Origin: Incurvaria masculella
Lineage: Eukaryota > Arthropoda > Insecta > Lepidoptera > Incurvariidae
Direction of reading: 5' to 3'
Assembly: GCA_946894095.1 (NCBI GenBank)
Contig: OX335641.1
Coordinates: 4,606,501-4,670,500 of the forward strand
Length of the DNA: 64,000 nt
Shown here: positions 43,552 to 53,930 of the stretch, in pieces
Position numbering within the stretch: the first letter of the stretch is position 1
Layout of the letters: every line of letters begins with the position of its first letter
Notes under the pieces: model-generated
Told to the model about the DNA's origin: nothing
Database searches by the model: none
What the model saw: only the letters and a program-made list of their open reading frames with translations
Program-made: the position numbers and the translations under genes

Positions 43552-44119
43552 TTAAGTGACAAGTCGGATAAGGGGCTCGAAGGGTACGTATGAAGCGACG
43601 TACGACATATTCTTATAGCCTGTCGACCGCCAAGGCTCTCTCGCCAACATGCTTGTAGTGTTTCCACATGCACAAGGCCTTCCGCAAGGACTTTTTCGCT
43701 TGTACTCCTTGTAGCTTCGCCTATCACGAAACAATGTATGGGCGAGGAGCCTTTATGCGCAGCTGACGCCGGATGATTATATCTTTAGAATTACGCAATG
43801 AGTGGCGCAATGCGGACGGCGACTTACTCCTACGACAGCATGATACTTGCAGCTAATTGTAATAAGCCCGTGGAGAGATACACATCTAGATCAGATGAAC
43901 AGTTGATCGCACTCTCGTAATTGATGTTTCATTTTAGGTTTCTCCGTATCTCATATGACGAAAGTCTATTTACGAGTTTGTTAACTCGTAACCGTCCAGC
44001 TGGTAGTATAAGTAAAGCCATCAATCTACGTTATGTTAGTATAATACTATATCCCCCTATCTGTTTACCTAATAAAATGTACTTTTTATCAAAGTAATAT
44101 ATGACGGACAGTAATATTT

Positions 44120-44528
44120 GAGCGGCTCGTAGCCTAGTGGCGCGGGGACTGGCCTAGCGTTCCAGAGGCCTGGGTTCAATTCCGACTTGCACCACTGTCT
44201 TTCTCTTTCCGGGTTCGATAAGTGCATTTCGTCACGAATGCGAGCTGCTCCATGGTTCGGAATCCATGTAAAACTGTAGGTCCCCTTCCCCTACTAGGTG
44301 GTAGGGTTTAAGCCTGCCCGGGTTGGTAGCATCGCATTAGATGAAAAGATGGTCGAAGCGGCAATGAAAAATTGTCCGTGTTTTCCATCCAGTTCAATGT
44401 AGCCGTGCTCATAATGGGAAGGTTCTGACATGGCACCCGATTCCTTCGGGAATGTGGTGTATTGGGCTAATATCATAACGGTAGTTGTGTGGTATTAGCC
44501 ATCCATCAGGTCAGGTCGCATAAAAAAA
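44120..44528 (+). repeat. tRNA-headed SINE, full length
   Basis: Head GAGCGGCTCGTAGCCTAGTG; the anticodon-loop equivalent reads CTAGCGT (AGC), with a GGGTTCAATTCC B box. Then a CTTTCTCTTTCCGGGTTCGA segment, the body, and a GTCGCATAAAAAAA tail. AATATTT flanks both sides and is a possible 7-bp target duplication. Confidence 0.9.
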
Positions 44529-45480
44529 TATTTAAAAACACATTACGTAGAGATAGGTTGATAATTCATGCTGACAATTAATTATGAACCTAAATGCCCG
44601 GATCTGATTCCAGGCCTTCATTAAAAATGATGTTATATTTTTTTCGATCGCTTGACCCATTGGTTTTCGTAATGAATGTATACATGAAAATAACACGTTT
44701 GATACCGGAGATTTGGGTTGATAAATCTAATTCAGTCCAAACTTGCTGTTAGCTTTAAAACTCTCAAATGTGGCTTCTTCAGGTGGCGTTGATAATCGTA
44801 ATAAGGACATGAGTTAATATCCAATACGTACAGTCAACCAAAGGTTAAAGGATACACTTCCGGTCAAACGTGAAAATAAATGGTGTTTAAATACAACCTC
44901 TGATTCAATTTTGTTAGGATTTTGTTTACTAAGTAGCCAGTAGACATCCTCAACAATGCTGGAATCTATGCTCAAAACTAAAATTGTTTCCAAAAGTCAA
45001 AGTATTTCGACTGTTCATCTTTTCATTCAACCGGATGTGTATCCTAAACTCTTTGTTCGACTGTACGTACAACTTAAGTCAGAAAAAAATGAAACAACAC
45101 GACTATAAGCGAAACACTCGCCGAAATTACATGCTTTGACCTGACTTTGACATAATACACCTCCATGAATACAATGACATGTTTGGCATGTGACTGTATT
45201 ATATCAAAGCCTTGCATATACACAAACCGGATGCCGACTGCGATAAAGGCGCCATGCGGTCCATTCCGGCCAGCGATATATTCGGGCGCCCTTCAGACAA
45301 TGTCTCCTTCATGCCGAACCGAAAGCAAACTCGTCCAAGGGCCCCGACTGGTTTACGCATCGCATCTGTCAGAAACTGGATTCGATTTCAATACTCAAAG
45401 TCAATTGCGTTACCGAACGAGGTAACCCGTCGTAATCACTCTATAAAACGATCGGCAAAGATTACACAGTGTTTTTGTGA
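44529..45480. other. Intergenic with one unassigned open stretch
   Basis: 45212-45430 has two overlapping plus-strand frames and higher GC. One encodes GAMRSIPASDIFGRPSDN. I recognise no family. The rest shows nothing. Confidence 0.25.
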
Positions 45481-46200
45481 CGACATGGATGGCTAATGCA
45501 CAGTGGGGCTAATATCATGACAGTAAGTTATTAGCCTAACATACCTCCTGGGAACGAGTTTTGCACTAGCTTATATGTATTTACCAGAACCTTTCTAACA
45601 TTCCACGGCTACATTGAACTGAATGAAAAACAAGGAAAAGTTTCAATCAATGCGATGGTATCAACACGGGCTGGATTAACCCTGACACCTAGTAAGTAAG
45701 GAAGGGAACCAACAGTTTTACGTGGAATCAGAACCACGCTATACACTGAAATTGATGGAAAAGACGTATAATATTTCATTACCGCTTCAACCACAGTTTT
45801 ATCCAATGCGGTGGTATCAGTATTCAGTATTCAGTATATTTTATTGACAAAAAGATTAAAGTAAACATGACAACATATAGGTTTAGGAAAAGATAACATC
45901 AATGCAATTATTATCTAAAGTTCGCATAGTTGTCGGTTGTGATAGTGCTGCCGGACTAGGCTCTGCCCGTATCCCGGCTAGTTGAGTCATTCAGGGACAG
46001 TGTGTGTATTATGTCATCTTGTGCTGTGTGAACTATCTCTTCTACTTCAAACGTAATTATAAAAAGGTAGGTAAAACTGTTAAAAAACAAAACAAAAAAT
46101 GTAAAATCTAACAAAAGCTAATGAAATAATGGAATAGAAATATATAATACAAAAAAAGAGAAACAATACTTAGATAATATGAGTATATAACTATATAAGT
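45480..46200 (-). repeat. SINE pieces and a retroposon tail
   Basis: Broken reverse SINE pieces at 45480-45800 (TGCGATGGTATCAACACGGG, GGAATCAGAACCACG). Then a run of CAGTATT units at 45818-45838, which reads as the 3' tail of a minus-strand non-LTR copy. Confidence 0.5.
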
Positions 46201-46271
46201 AGACATTCTGAACCAGATCAATAATATACTACAGCATTTAAGACTTTAAAAGTAAGTATTTTAATTAATGC

Positions 46272-46490
46272 GTAATCAACCCGGGCGGGCTTAACCCTAC
46301 CACATAGTAGGGGAAGGGGACCTACAGTTTTACATGGGTTCCGAAACATGGAACAGCTCGCATTCGCAACGAAATTCACCTATCCAACTCAGAAAGAAAA
46401 AGAAAGTCGTGCATAACCGGGGCGAAGATTTGAACCCGTAACCTCTTGCATGAAATGCAAGTCCTCTAGCCCCTAGACCACGAGCTGAAT
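46272..46490 (-). repeat. SINE with a tRNA-Glu-like head
   Basis: On the minus strand the head reads CAGCTCGTGGTCTAGGGGCT, an anticodon stem CTTGC/GCAAG with loop ATTTCAT (anticodon TTC), and GGGTTCAAATC as B box. It continues into the CTTTCTTTTTCTTTCTGAGT segment and the body start. A second copy of this head type is in msl-3 intron 7. Confidence 0.75.
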
Positions 46491-47699
46491 TTTATGTTTA
46501 ATTTTTTATTGCACGTATTTGCAGGTACTTTTGATAGTTAATCTACACTAAGTTACGTCACATACTGATAGATCCGCGGATTTCATTTACTTGCAAAGAA
46601 ACTTCACTGGATTACTGGAAAGATATTAACACACCTCATTCTCGAAGGATCAAGGTGCCTTGCCAGGTCCTTCCCTTACAATGAACCGGATATCGAGGAC
46701 ACGTTTTTTTTATTGCCCTTTAGACCATTTTTCGAGTCCGGACAGGCTTAGCCCTACCATCTGGCATTTTGGGAAATTTACATGGGTTCCGAACCATGGA
46801 GTGGACCCACATTCTCAACGAAAGTGCAAGTATGTATTAATCTCTATGTATAAATCCTCTTGTATTTGGACACAGAAGAAAACAGCACCAAACAAAAGTG
46901 TTTATATATATTAACACAAATATGGTTGAAATGTAATGTGTTATGATTGACTGGCATGAAATAAATGCGAAAGCAAATTGCCTATGGTCATATAATATAT
47001 AATTAATTTGTCAACGTATGTATGTGCGCCGAATGAGCGTAGCCTTAACGCCTTCGTGTTGAAGGAAATGACCCAGTTCTTAGCTCATTGTGGGCTGTCC
47101 GTAGGTTAAGGTTATTTGTAAATTGATTCATATAGGTTAAGGTATTTTTTAGAATACCTTATCTCAAAGGGAAAAACGGAAATCTGATAGGATCTCTTTG
47201 ACGTCAGTCCGTCTGGCAAGACTCTCTTGGGAACGGGTAGATCAAATACATGGCTACGGGCCCTTAGCGAGGAGTGTACAATCTCAGGTTGTGATATTTT
47301 TTTAATTAAAATATATCCGTACTTAATTTTCACCTGAAGAAGAAATAAGAGAGATCTATAATAACCACAACTACTAACCCTACCGAGTTTGATAAGGATT
47401 TGACAGCTTACTTGCCGTTGTCGGCGTAAATACATCGACGTTGCGGTTTGCCGTGAGAGCAGTAAACATTTAAGAAATTAGTGCTGCAGAGATTTCACCC
47501 TTGTAGCTGTCATCCTGTAAATTATTTTTTTTTGGTATTAGATTTTTCTAAATATAGAGAATGACAGCTGCTCGAGTGATAGTTTCTCGTGTTCGTGACT
47601 ACCTAACCAATTTTACAACAAGCTATCAAAGCAGCTAGCTTGACGTCTTCAAACACGTACTGCCTTCGAACATAAAATCGGATCCTGTAAAAAACTTAC
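46491..47699. other. Intergenic, nothing firm
   Basis: Short eroded SINE-like pieces near 46640-46800 and a 50-bp piece of repeat G near 47403-47455. No gene is supported. Confidence 0.4.
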
Positions 47700-47990
47700 A
47701 TTTGTAAATATACTTTTTCATACTAAGCAGGTACGTCGCTTATTCCAAGGAATGTGACATGTATGTATGTATAATCGACCGTGTAGCAAGGACACTTTAA
47801 TTAAAGAAAGAGCCCAGTGAAAAGAACTACTTTGAGAATATACTGCCAGGCTGGACCCGAACCAGCAAAACATACCATTCGCGGGTATTGCGTCTATCAA
47901 TTTCGCCACCGGCTGTATACCCATAATTTGGAATTCTCCTACTGTCCCTCCTCCCGTAATGAATGCCTCCTCCTAACACAGTGTTTAAGA
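47700..47990 (-). repeat. Repeat H with a tRNA-like head
   Basis: Blocks TACTAAGCAGGTACGTCGCT, ATAATCGACC and CATTCGCGGGTATTGCGTCT occur here, at 30150-30360 and in part at 52760-52900. On the minus strand, 47850-47935 reads GGTGGCGAAATTGATAGACG...CTGGTTCGGGTCCAGCC, tRNA-like with a good B box. Confidence 0.65.
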
Positions 47991-48105
47991 TTATACCTAC
48001 ATACATTTATTTAACGCTTATGAATGTATAAATGTTTAAAATTTATATATGTGTAAAATAAATGTATGTTGGTATAATCTTAAACACTGTGTTAGGAGGA
48101 GGCAT
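47963..48105. repeat. 143-bp palindrome
   Basis: About 50-bp arms, ATGCCTCCTCCTAACACAGT... at 47963 and its complement ending at 48105, with about one mismatch and a ~43-bp AT-rich centre. Half of it recurs at 52840-52905. Confidence 0.88.
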
Positions 48106-48114
48106 GCTTAATAT

Positions 48115-48770
48115 CAAATATGTTTACAAGTGGTCCCCCTGCATTTCATTCAGCGCATGTCGTAAGAGGTGACAAGATTGGTTAGCCTCTATAGGCCAGT
48201 AGCATGACGATTCGGCCAGTAATCATCGAGGTTAAATAACCTTAGGTGCGGTCGGGTATCTGGGTGGGTGTTTGTTCGACTGACACTGTAGGTCTCTTAC
48301 TAACGAGGTATTTTATTTATTTGGGATAGTAAATATAAATGTACAGAATAACAATATACAATTAAACTTAGGCAATATCTAAATACTTAGCCAGCAACGT
48401 AATGCACTTAAAGTCTTAAGTGACTTAAGTCGACTTTTTATATTATTTCCAATATAAAAAGTCGACTTTAAGTCGAAATTAAATGAAAGAAGGAAAATTA
48501 GGGAAATAAAAAATTAAGACAACACAATGAAAATAAAAACAGAATCCACGTAGGGTAAAATAATACATTAGAAAGAGAAACCAAAGAGTTAGGTGGTAAG
48601 GTTAACACACAATTGGTACGATCGCGGTGGTCGAAGCGACAATGAAAATTAACCGTGTTTTGCACAATTTTCCATCCAATTCGATGCATCCGTGCAATAC
48701 AATGATGTGATTACATATAGTTCCTGTGTGATGATGTGTTGGCTAATATTATTACACAATAAATAAACTA
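48115..48770 (+). repeat. 5S-headed SINE, interrupted
   Basis: The head at 48150-48290 contains ATCATCGAGGTTAAATAACC and a GGGTATCTGGGTGGGTG block (5S-like). The body resumes at about 48590 (GTGGTCGAAGCGACAATG). The ~280-bp interruption contains a perfect 18-bp hairpin at 48427-48468. Confidence 0.65.
48427..48468. repeat. Perfect 18-bp hairpin
   Basis: AAGTCGACTTTTTATATT and its exact complement around the loop ATTTCC. Confidence 0.9.
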
Positions 48771-49215
48771 TGTGTACCTGAACCTACGTATCAAAGTATC
48801 AACTTTATTATATTCACACATCAAATTGATCTATTATCAAAGAACTAACTAGGATGCTCTGAACAATGGTAGGTCATATTTCATATTCAATTGAATTTTA
48901 TGTAATTACCTCGTATGTGGAAAACAAACAATCAAGGTATGTATATTATATTTGTGTATATGTATTTCATGAATAACGTTATTAACAGAATATCATTTAT
49001 ATTCGTCGTTTCGTTCATCTAGCGAAAATGTTTGTTGGGGAAATAAATGATTAATATTTCCTATTCTTCAAAATAGCTATAAAATAATAAAGACTACTTA
49101 TTTTACAAGCCGCAAGAAAGAAGTTCCACGATAATAGCCCGGGGGTGGCAGTCAGGGTCAGAAGTCCCCGTCGCGGCGCGCCGAGTGAAAGGAGACGCGC
49201 CCCCGCGACGAGACG

Positions 49216-49251
49216 TATAAAATCTCCGGAGACGCAGCAGCCATCATCAGT
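49216..49251 (+). promoter_or_regulatory. Core promoter of CPR gene 4
   Basis: TATAAAA at 49216-49222 and the initiator TCAGT at 49247-49251. Flanks match the CPR gene 2 promoter almost base for base from about 49180. Confidence 0.8.
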
Positions 49252-49279
49252 CGAGCTGCTGACACCGCAAACATACAAC

Positions 49280-50143
49280 ATGGCGTCCAAGGTACGTGGG
49301 GAGCCGTCCCCGGCTACCGCGCCTCCGGAGCTGACCGTTGGGCGGTGACAGTGACAGTGCTCAGTGTATGTGCTTTAAAACAACCTCCTGTGCAGTGCAA
49401 CATCTAATAGTTTGTTTTCTCCTCCGCAGTTCGTAGTATTCGCCTGCCTGGTGGCGGCCGCCAGAGCCGGAGTCATCGCTCCGGCGTCGTACGCTGCTCC
49501 CGTGTCGTATGCTGCCGCCCCCGTCGCATACGCGTCGCACGCCGCCCCCGTGGCGTACGCTTCGCACGCCGCCCCAATCGCGTATGCTTCGCACGCCGCC
49601 CCAGTCGCGTACGCGTCGCACGCCGCCCCCGTCGCGTACGCCGCACCCGTCGCCAAGCTGGCCGTCAAGACCGTGGAGGAGTACGACCCGCACCCACAGT
49701 ACAGCTTCGCGTACGACGTGCAGGACGGCCTCACCGGAGACTCCAAGAGCCAGCACGAGAGCCGCGATGGCGACGTAGTACACGGATCCTACTCGCTCGT
49801 GGACCCCGATGGTCACAAGCGCACCGTGGAGTACACAGCCGACCCGCACAACGGGTTCAACGCCGTAGTGCACAGGGAGCCGCTCGTCGCCAAGGTCGCC
49901 GTCGCCCCGGTCGCCAAGCTCGCATACGCCGCGCCCGCACCCGTTGCCAAGCTTGCATATGCCGCCCCTGCGCAGTACGCGTACGCGGCACCTGCGCCCG
50001 TTGCCAAGCTCGCATATGCCGCCCCTGCGCAGTACGCGTACGCGGCACCTGCGCCCGTCGCCAAGCTCGCCTACGCCGCGCCTGCGCAGTACGCGTACTC
50101 CGCGCCCGCCTACACCCACGCGGCTCCTCTCTACCACCACTAG
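49280..50143 (+). CDS. RR-2 cuticular protein (CPR), gene 4
   Basis: Secreted chitin-binding cuticle protein, closest to CPR gene 2. Exon 1 is 49280-49291 (Met-Ala-Ser-Lys, GTACGT donor). Exon 2 is 49430-50143 after CTCCGCAG; the intron is 138 nt, phase 0, and the product is 241 aa. The signal peptide is [14 protein letters not shown]. Four [13 protein letters not shown] units (one with Ile) precede the RR-2 domain at about 87-155. The C-terminus repeats [16 protein letters not shown] as in gene 2. The 3' UTR opens with the same CGAACACTCTTACTAGAACT block as gene 2; AATAAA is at 50263-50268. It is isolated from the other CPR genes and on the opposite strand. Confidence 0.93.
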
Positions 50144-50365
50144 GCGAACACTCTTACTAGAACTGCCATTTAATGCCATGACATGGGTTTGGTATATTAT
50201 TTCATAAATAACAACATGAATCCATGACAAATGTGCCAATTGAATTATCACATAAGTAATTTAATAAAAACAGTCATATTTCTACAATGTTTTTGATTAG
50301 ATGTTTACAAATATTTATTGTGATAAATAGTAACAAAAACCAAACAATTATAATTATGAAAGATG

Positions 50366-50603
50366 TTATGAATAAAAATAGTCTTCCATCGGAACAATGG
50401 CCGTTGTCCCGATGATCGACGCAGCGTTCCTTCGCTGAATGGCCAGGGTTATCCTTTGCCTGAAGTAGCTCTGGGCACGATGGTCTCCAGACGCCTCAAT
50501 TAAAAGAGTGCCCAGTTCTTTGATGCATTTTTTAGCGCCTGAGCTCCATACGCCAAGAGTTTCAACAGCAAAAGCTACGATCTCATAAGTTTGATAAGAT
50601 TAT
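50366..50603 (-). pseudogene. Relic of a mobile-element ORF
   Basis: An open minus-strand frame without ATG, about 78 codons ending at TAA 50368-50366. It contains AFAVETLGVWSSGAKKC, GTLLIEASGDHRAQSYF and RITLAIQRRNAASIIGT. From memory, this pattern occurs near the C-terminus of many invertebrate reverse-transcriptase polyproteins. No intact RT adjoins it. It starts about 220 bp past the CPR gene 4 stop. Confidence 0.6.
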
Positions 50604-50654
50604 TTAGGTTTTTGATACTCGATATTTATATTTAATAATATTATAAAAATGCAC

Positions 50655-50785
50655 ATCACATAGGAACTAGGTGCCATGCCAGGACCTTCATTTTATTGCA
50701 CGGCCACATTTAACTGGATGAAAAACATATGCAATTTTAATTGTCGATTCGACCCTTTCATTCAATACGATGCATGATGGCAATA
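50655..50785 (-). repeat. SINE body fragment
   Basis: GGAACTAGGTGCCATGCCAG, then an eroded GATTCGACCCTTTCATTCAA block. Confidence 0.6.
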
Positions 50786-51170
50786 ATAAAGTTAATAGAG
50801 TTATCAGCTGTGTTAATAGAGTTTTGGTCCAGTTGATTATACATCGATTCTCTGGTTCATTTGGAGCAAGAAATGGACGAAACGTCAAAGTAAATAAGTA
50901 AGCTGAATACTTTTTACCCGTAAATATAAAATAATAAATCCATCCCTCTCTATTGTATTAAAAATTAAAAAAGTATTTCAAGTTATTTCTGTTAGAGGTA
51001 GCAATTTTAAGTAAAATGAAATGACACCGTCTTATGAATATTGGCGAATCCAAGAGTGTGTGCCATGTCAATGTGCTCCTCCCACCTCGGAGGGGGTGAG
51101 GGAGTGATACCGAATTGTTCTCTTAACGTTGTGGCTAGGGGCAAGGGGTTTCAGTTTGAGTGAAAGAAGA

Positions 51171-51432
51171 TATAGTCCCACATAGCTTATTTTACGCCTG
51201 GCTGAGTGCACCACTGTATTTTACGAGTTACCACAGGAAAAAAAATCCTCCATTGATCGGGAAAATATTTACAGCCTGCCGTTAACTTAACAAAAAAAAA
51301 CCTCAGCCTAAAATGGTAACTTGCATTATTATAATGGCAACACATCACCGTAGCCGCGAAGATGAACGTTCAAGATGGCGACCGTTTAGTTCCGATTTTA
51401 GCTGCACGCAGAATAAGCTATGTGGCACTATA
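51171..51432. mobile_element. TA-flanked MITE C, copy 1 (262 bp)
   Basis: Termini are TATAGTCCCACATAGCTTAT and the complement of ATAAGCTATGTGGCACTATA, with TA at both ends, as expected for Tc1/mariner-type insertion. Interior GGCAACACATCACCGTAGCC. A second copy is in msl-3 intron 3 and a half copy at 53128-53174. Confidence 0.75.
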
Positions 51433-52364
51433 CTCAAATTGGGTACTCAAGCGAGCGAACCTTAAATAAACGTACTATCTGACAGATCATTCAACTATTT
51501 TCTCATATAAAACTATTTAGGGCTAGAGTGAAAGAGACGACAAGCTGAAGTCTAATGCGTTAACCAGATTTATCTGTTTCCACTAAAATATGATATCTCT
51601 TCTCTTCTTCTCTTCTCTTCTCTTCTCTACTTATATAAAAGGGAACGTATGTCCACATGCGAGGGGTAATCTCCGTTACCACAGAACAGATCAAGATGCC
51701 GTTTGTACCGATTTTCGGGGCTTGCTTTAGGATACATACCATTACGCTAAATATCCTAAAGGCTGAGCAATATCAATGAAATTACTCTTAAACAAAATTA
51801 ATACCATCCCGTGGCGCATGACGGCGCTACGTGCGGCGTCATTTTGCCCGCTCTCCAAATATCTCTAAAATAGAAAGAATTAACAATTTTCGCGATAAAA
51901 GTAATAAGCAGGTTGGCGTAGCGCGTATAACCTACTGTTTCAAATATGTTTTGTTCGAGGGAGGGTTCAGGATTGAATCCTGAAAAATCAATTTGTTTTC
52001 CTGTTTTTTTTTTATCTCGCATATAATTTTTATGTTTTTTTTACAGGCAATATGATAACATGATTACAATATGATAACATGATTACGTAATAGTTTAATG
52101 GCAAAACCATTTTCCTAAGGAACAATTTTTAGTCATGGTAGTCAGTTCTTTTTTTTTTTCCCGAGTCATTTGATACGAAGTACGGCTGAGTTAATCAATG
52201 TTCAAACACGTCACTTACCGCATGGAGTTCTTTCAATACTGTCCATTCAAAGTGACGTGTTTAATCATATGCTGACATTGATTGTGATGCCATCTGTCGG
52301 CACAGTTAACATTGATTAGATTTCCATCACTAAACAGAACCTCTTTTGAATTTTATTTTGGTGA
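51433..52364. other. Intergenic, pyrimidine tract, no gene
   Basis: A TCTTCTCTTCTTCTC-type tract lies at 51596-51632. No supported gene. Confidence 0.45.
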
Positions 52365-52735
52365 ATTTGGTGATACCATCACATTCGATGAAAATATGGT
52401 CGAAGCGGCAATTAAAAATTGTCCTTGTTTTTCATCTAGTTAAATGCAGCCGTAGCCATAAAGGGAAAGTCTTGGCATGGCACCTAATTCTCTTGGGAAT
52501 GTGGTGTATTGGGCTAGGGTTCAAGCCCGCCCGGGTTGGTACCATCGCAATGGATGAAAAGTTGGTCGAAGCGGCAATGAAAAATTGTCCGTGTTTTCCA
52601 TCCAGTTCAATGTAGCCGTGCTCATAAAGGGAAGGTCCTGGCATGGCACCTAATTACTTCGGGAATGTGGTGTATTGGGCTAATATCATAACGGTAGTAG
52701 TGTGGTATTAACCATCCATGTCAGATCGCATAAAA
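52365..52735 (+). repeat. Two SINE bodies in tandem
   Basis: The body block GATGGTCGAAGCGGCAAT-type appears at 52397 and again at 52562. The first copy breaks off at GTGTATTGGGCTA, where the second begins (GGGTTCAAGCCCGCCCGG). A tail GATCGCATAAAAAAAA ends it. Confidence 0.8.
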
Positions 52736-52759
52736 AAAAACTAATTTATGAATATAGGT

Positions 52760-52900
52760 ACTGCAAGGCTGGACCCGAACCAGCAAAACATACCATTCGC
52801 GGGTATTGCGTCTACCAATTTCGCCACTGGCTCCTCCCGTAATCAATGCCTCCTACTATCACAGGGTTTAAGATTATACCTACATACATTTATTTAACGC
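52760..52900 (-). repeat. Repeat H fragment
   Basis: Carries the tRNA-like block (GCTGGACCCGAACCAGC, CATTCGCGGGTATTGCGTCT) and the half palindrome described at 47963-48105. Confidence 0.65.
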
Positions 52901-53930
52901 TTCATCTGCGATGCGGACATTGAATGCAAAGATTGAACATCCAAATATATTGCCGTCGTCACCGAGACTACTACACTAGAGCCAGTCGTAGATTGACTTA
53001 AGTAAATAAACTTTTTCGTACTAAGCATATTTACTTCTTGTGTTCGTTTTCCGAGTAGGCCTGCAGAACAATACTATGGTTATAGTCTTATAGCCGAATG
53101 ATGTTCAAGTTTTTTATTCTTATCATTTAGTTCCGAATTTCGCCACGCGCAAAATAAGCTAGTTTGCACTATAAAGATCGCGGTCCGATTTTGGTATTGA
53201 ACTTCTACAGTTAAAGTAATTGGTTCCATGTTTGTTGTTTTGTTTCCGTAAACGCATACACAAACGGTCCGAATCGTTTGTAATGTTTACTGATTTGAGC
53301 GCATAATCTGATTCGGGACGCTTTTAGCAGTGTATTCGTTTACAGTTCAAATCAGAACGCGCAGAAAAGCAAATGGTTCGGAAAAGCAGCTGCGTTCAAA
53401 GAGTTCGCGCCTTTCTACGGCTGGGTTAAAGAAAAATGTTTAGTAATCTGTGGTTAAAGGCGTAGGCGAGAGATGGGTGTGTGTCGCGGGCATAGAACAT
53501 TAATATTCTGCTGAGGGTGTTTTGTGTCGCGTAGCGTAGTGGAGGAAGATGCACAGATAGATATGTAACAAACTATTCGATTCGGGTGTGGTAGTGGGTG
53601 TGTCCAATATTATATGTTCTGTGGGTGTGTCTTATTACCGGCCGGTGGCTGCGGCGGTACAAACTCAAAGGCACTTTTTATTTAATAAATTTTCCTCTGA
53701 CAAATTAATTAAAATATCCCAGAAAGATTTCGAAATTGCAGATAAACTTTTTTGTTCATAGTTGGGCGAGTTTTTTTTATGCATACGTTAATTAAATATT
53801 CTATTTTAATTGCATTATCTGTGGATTCCCTAATATTGCAAGCTAACAGAGGTATCTTTGGGTCCCTGAAAGTTGTGAACCTGTCTCAGAAGGAATAGCT
53901 TGCATGGTTGTGCCTCGCTTTTTGACTACC
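52901..53930 (+). promoter_or_regulatory. Probable msl-3 upstream region / 5' UTR
   Basis: No TATA box or initiator is clear. It holds half of MITE C (53128-53174) and a GC-richer stretch at 53380-53660. The start site of the transcript cannot be placed from sequence. Confidence 0.35.

Noticed and set aside
49361..50251. 296-codon minus-strand frame
   Set aside because: Same reason, antisense to CPR gene 4.
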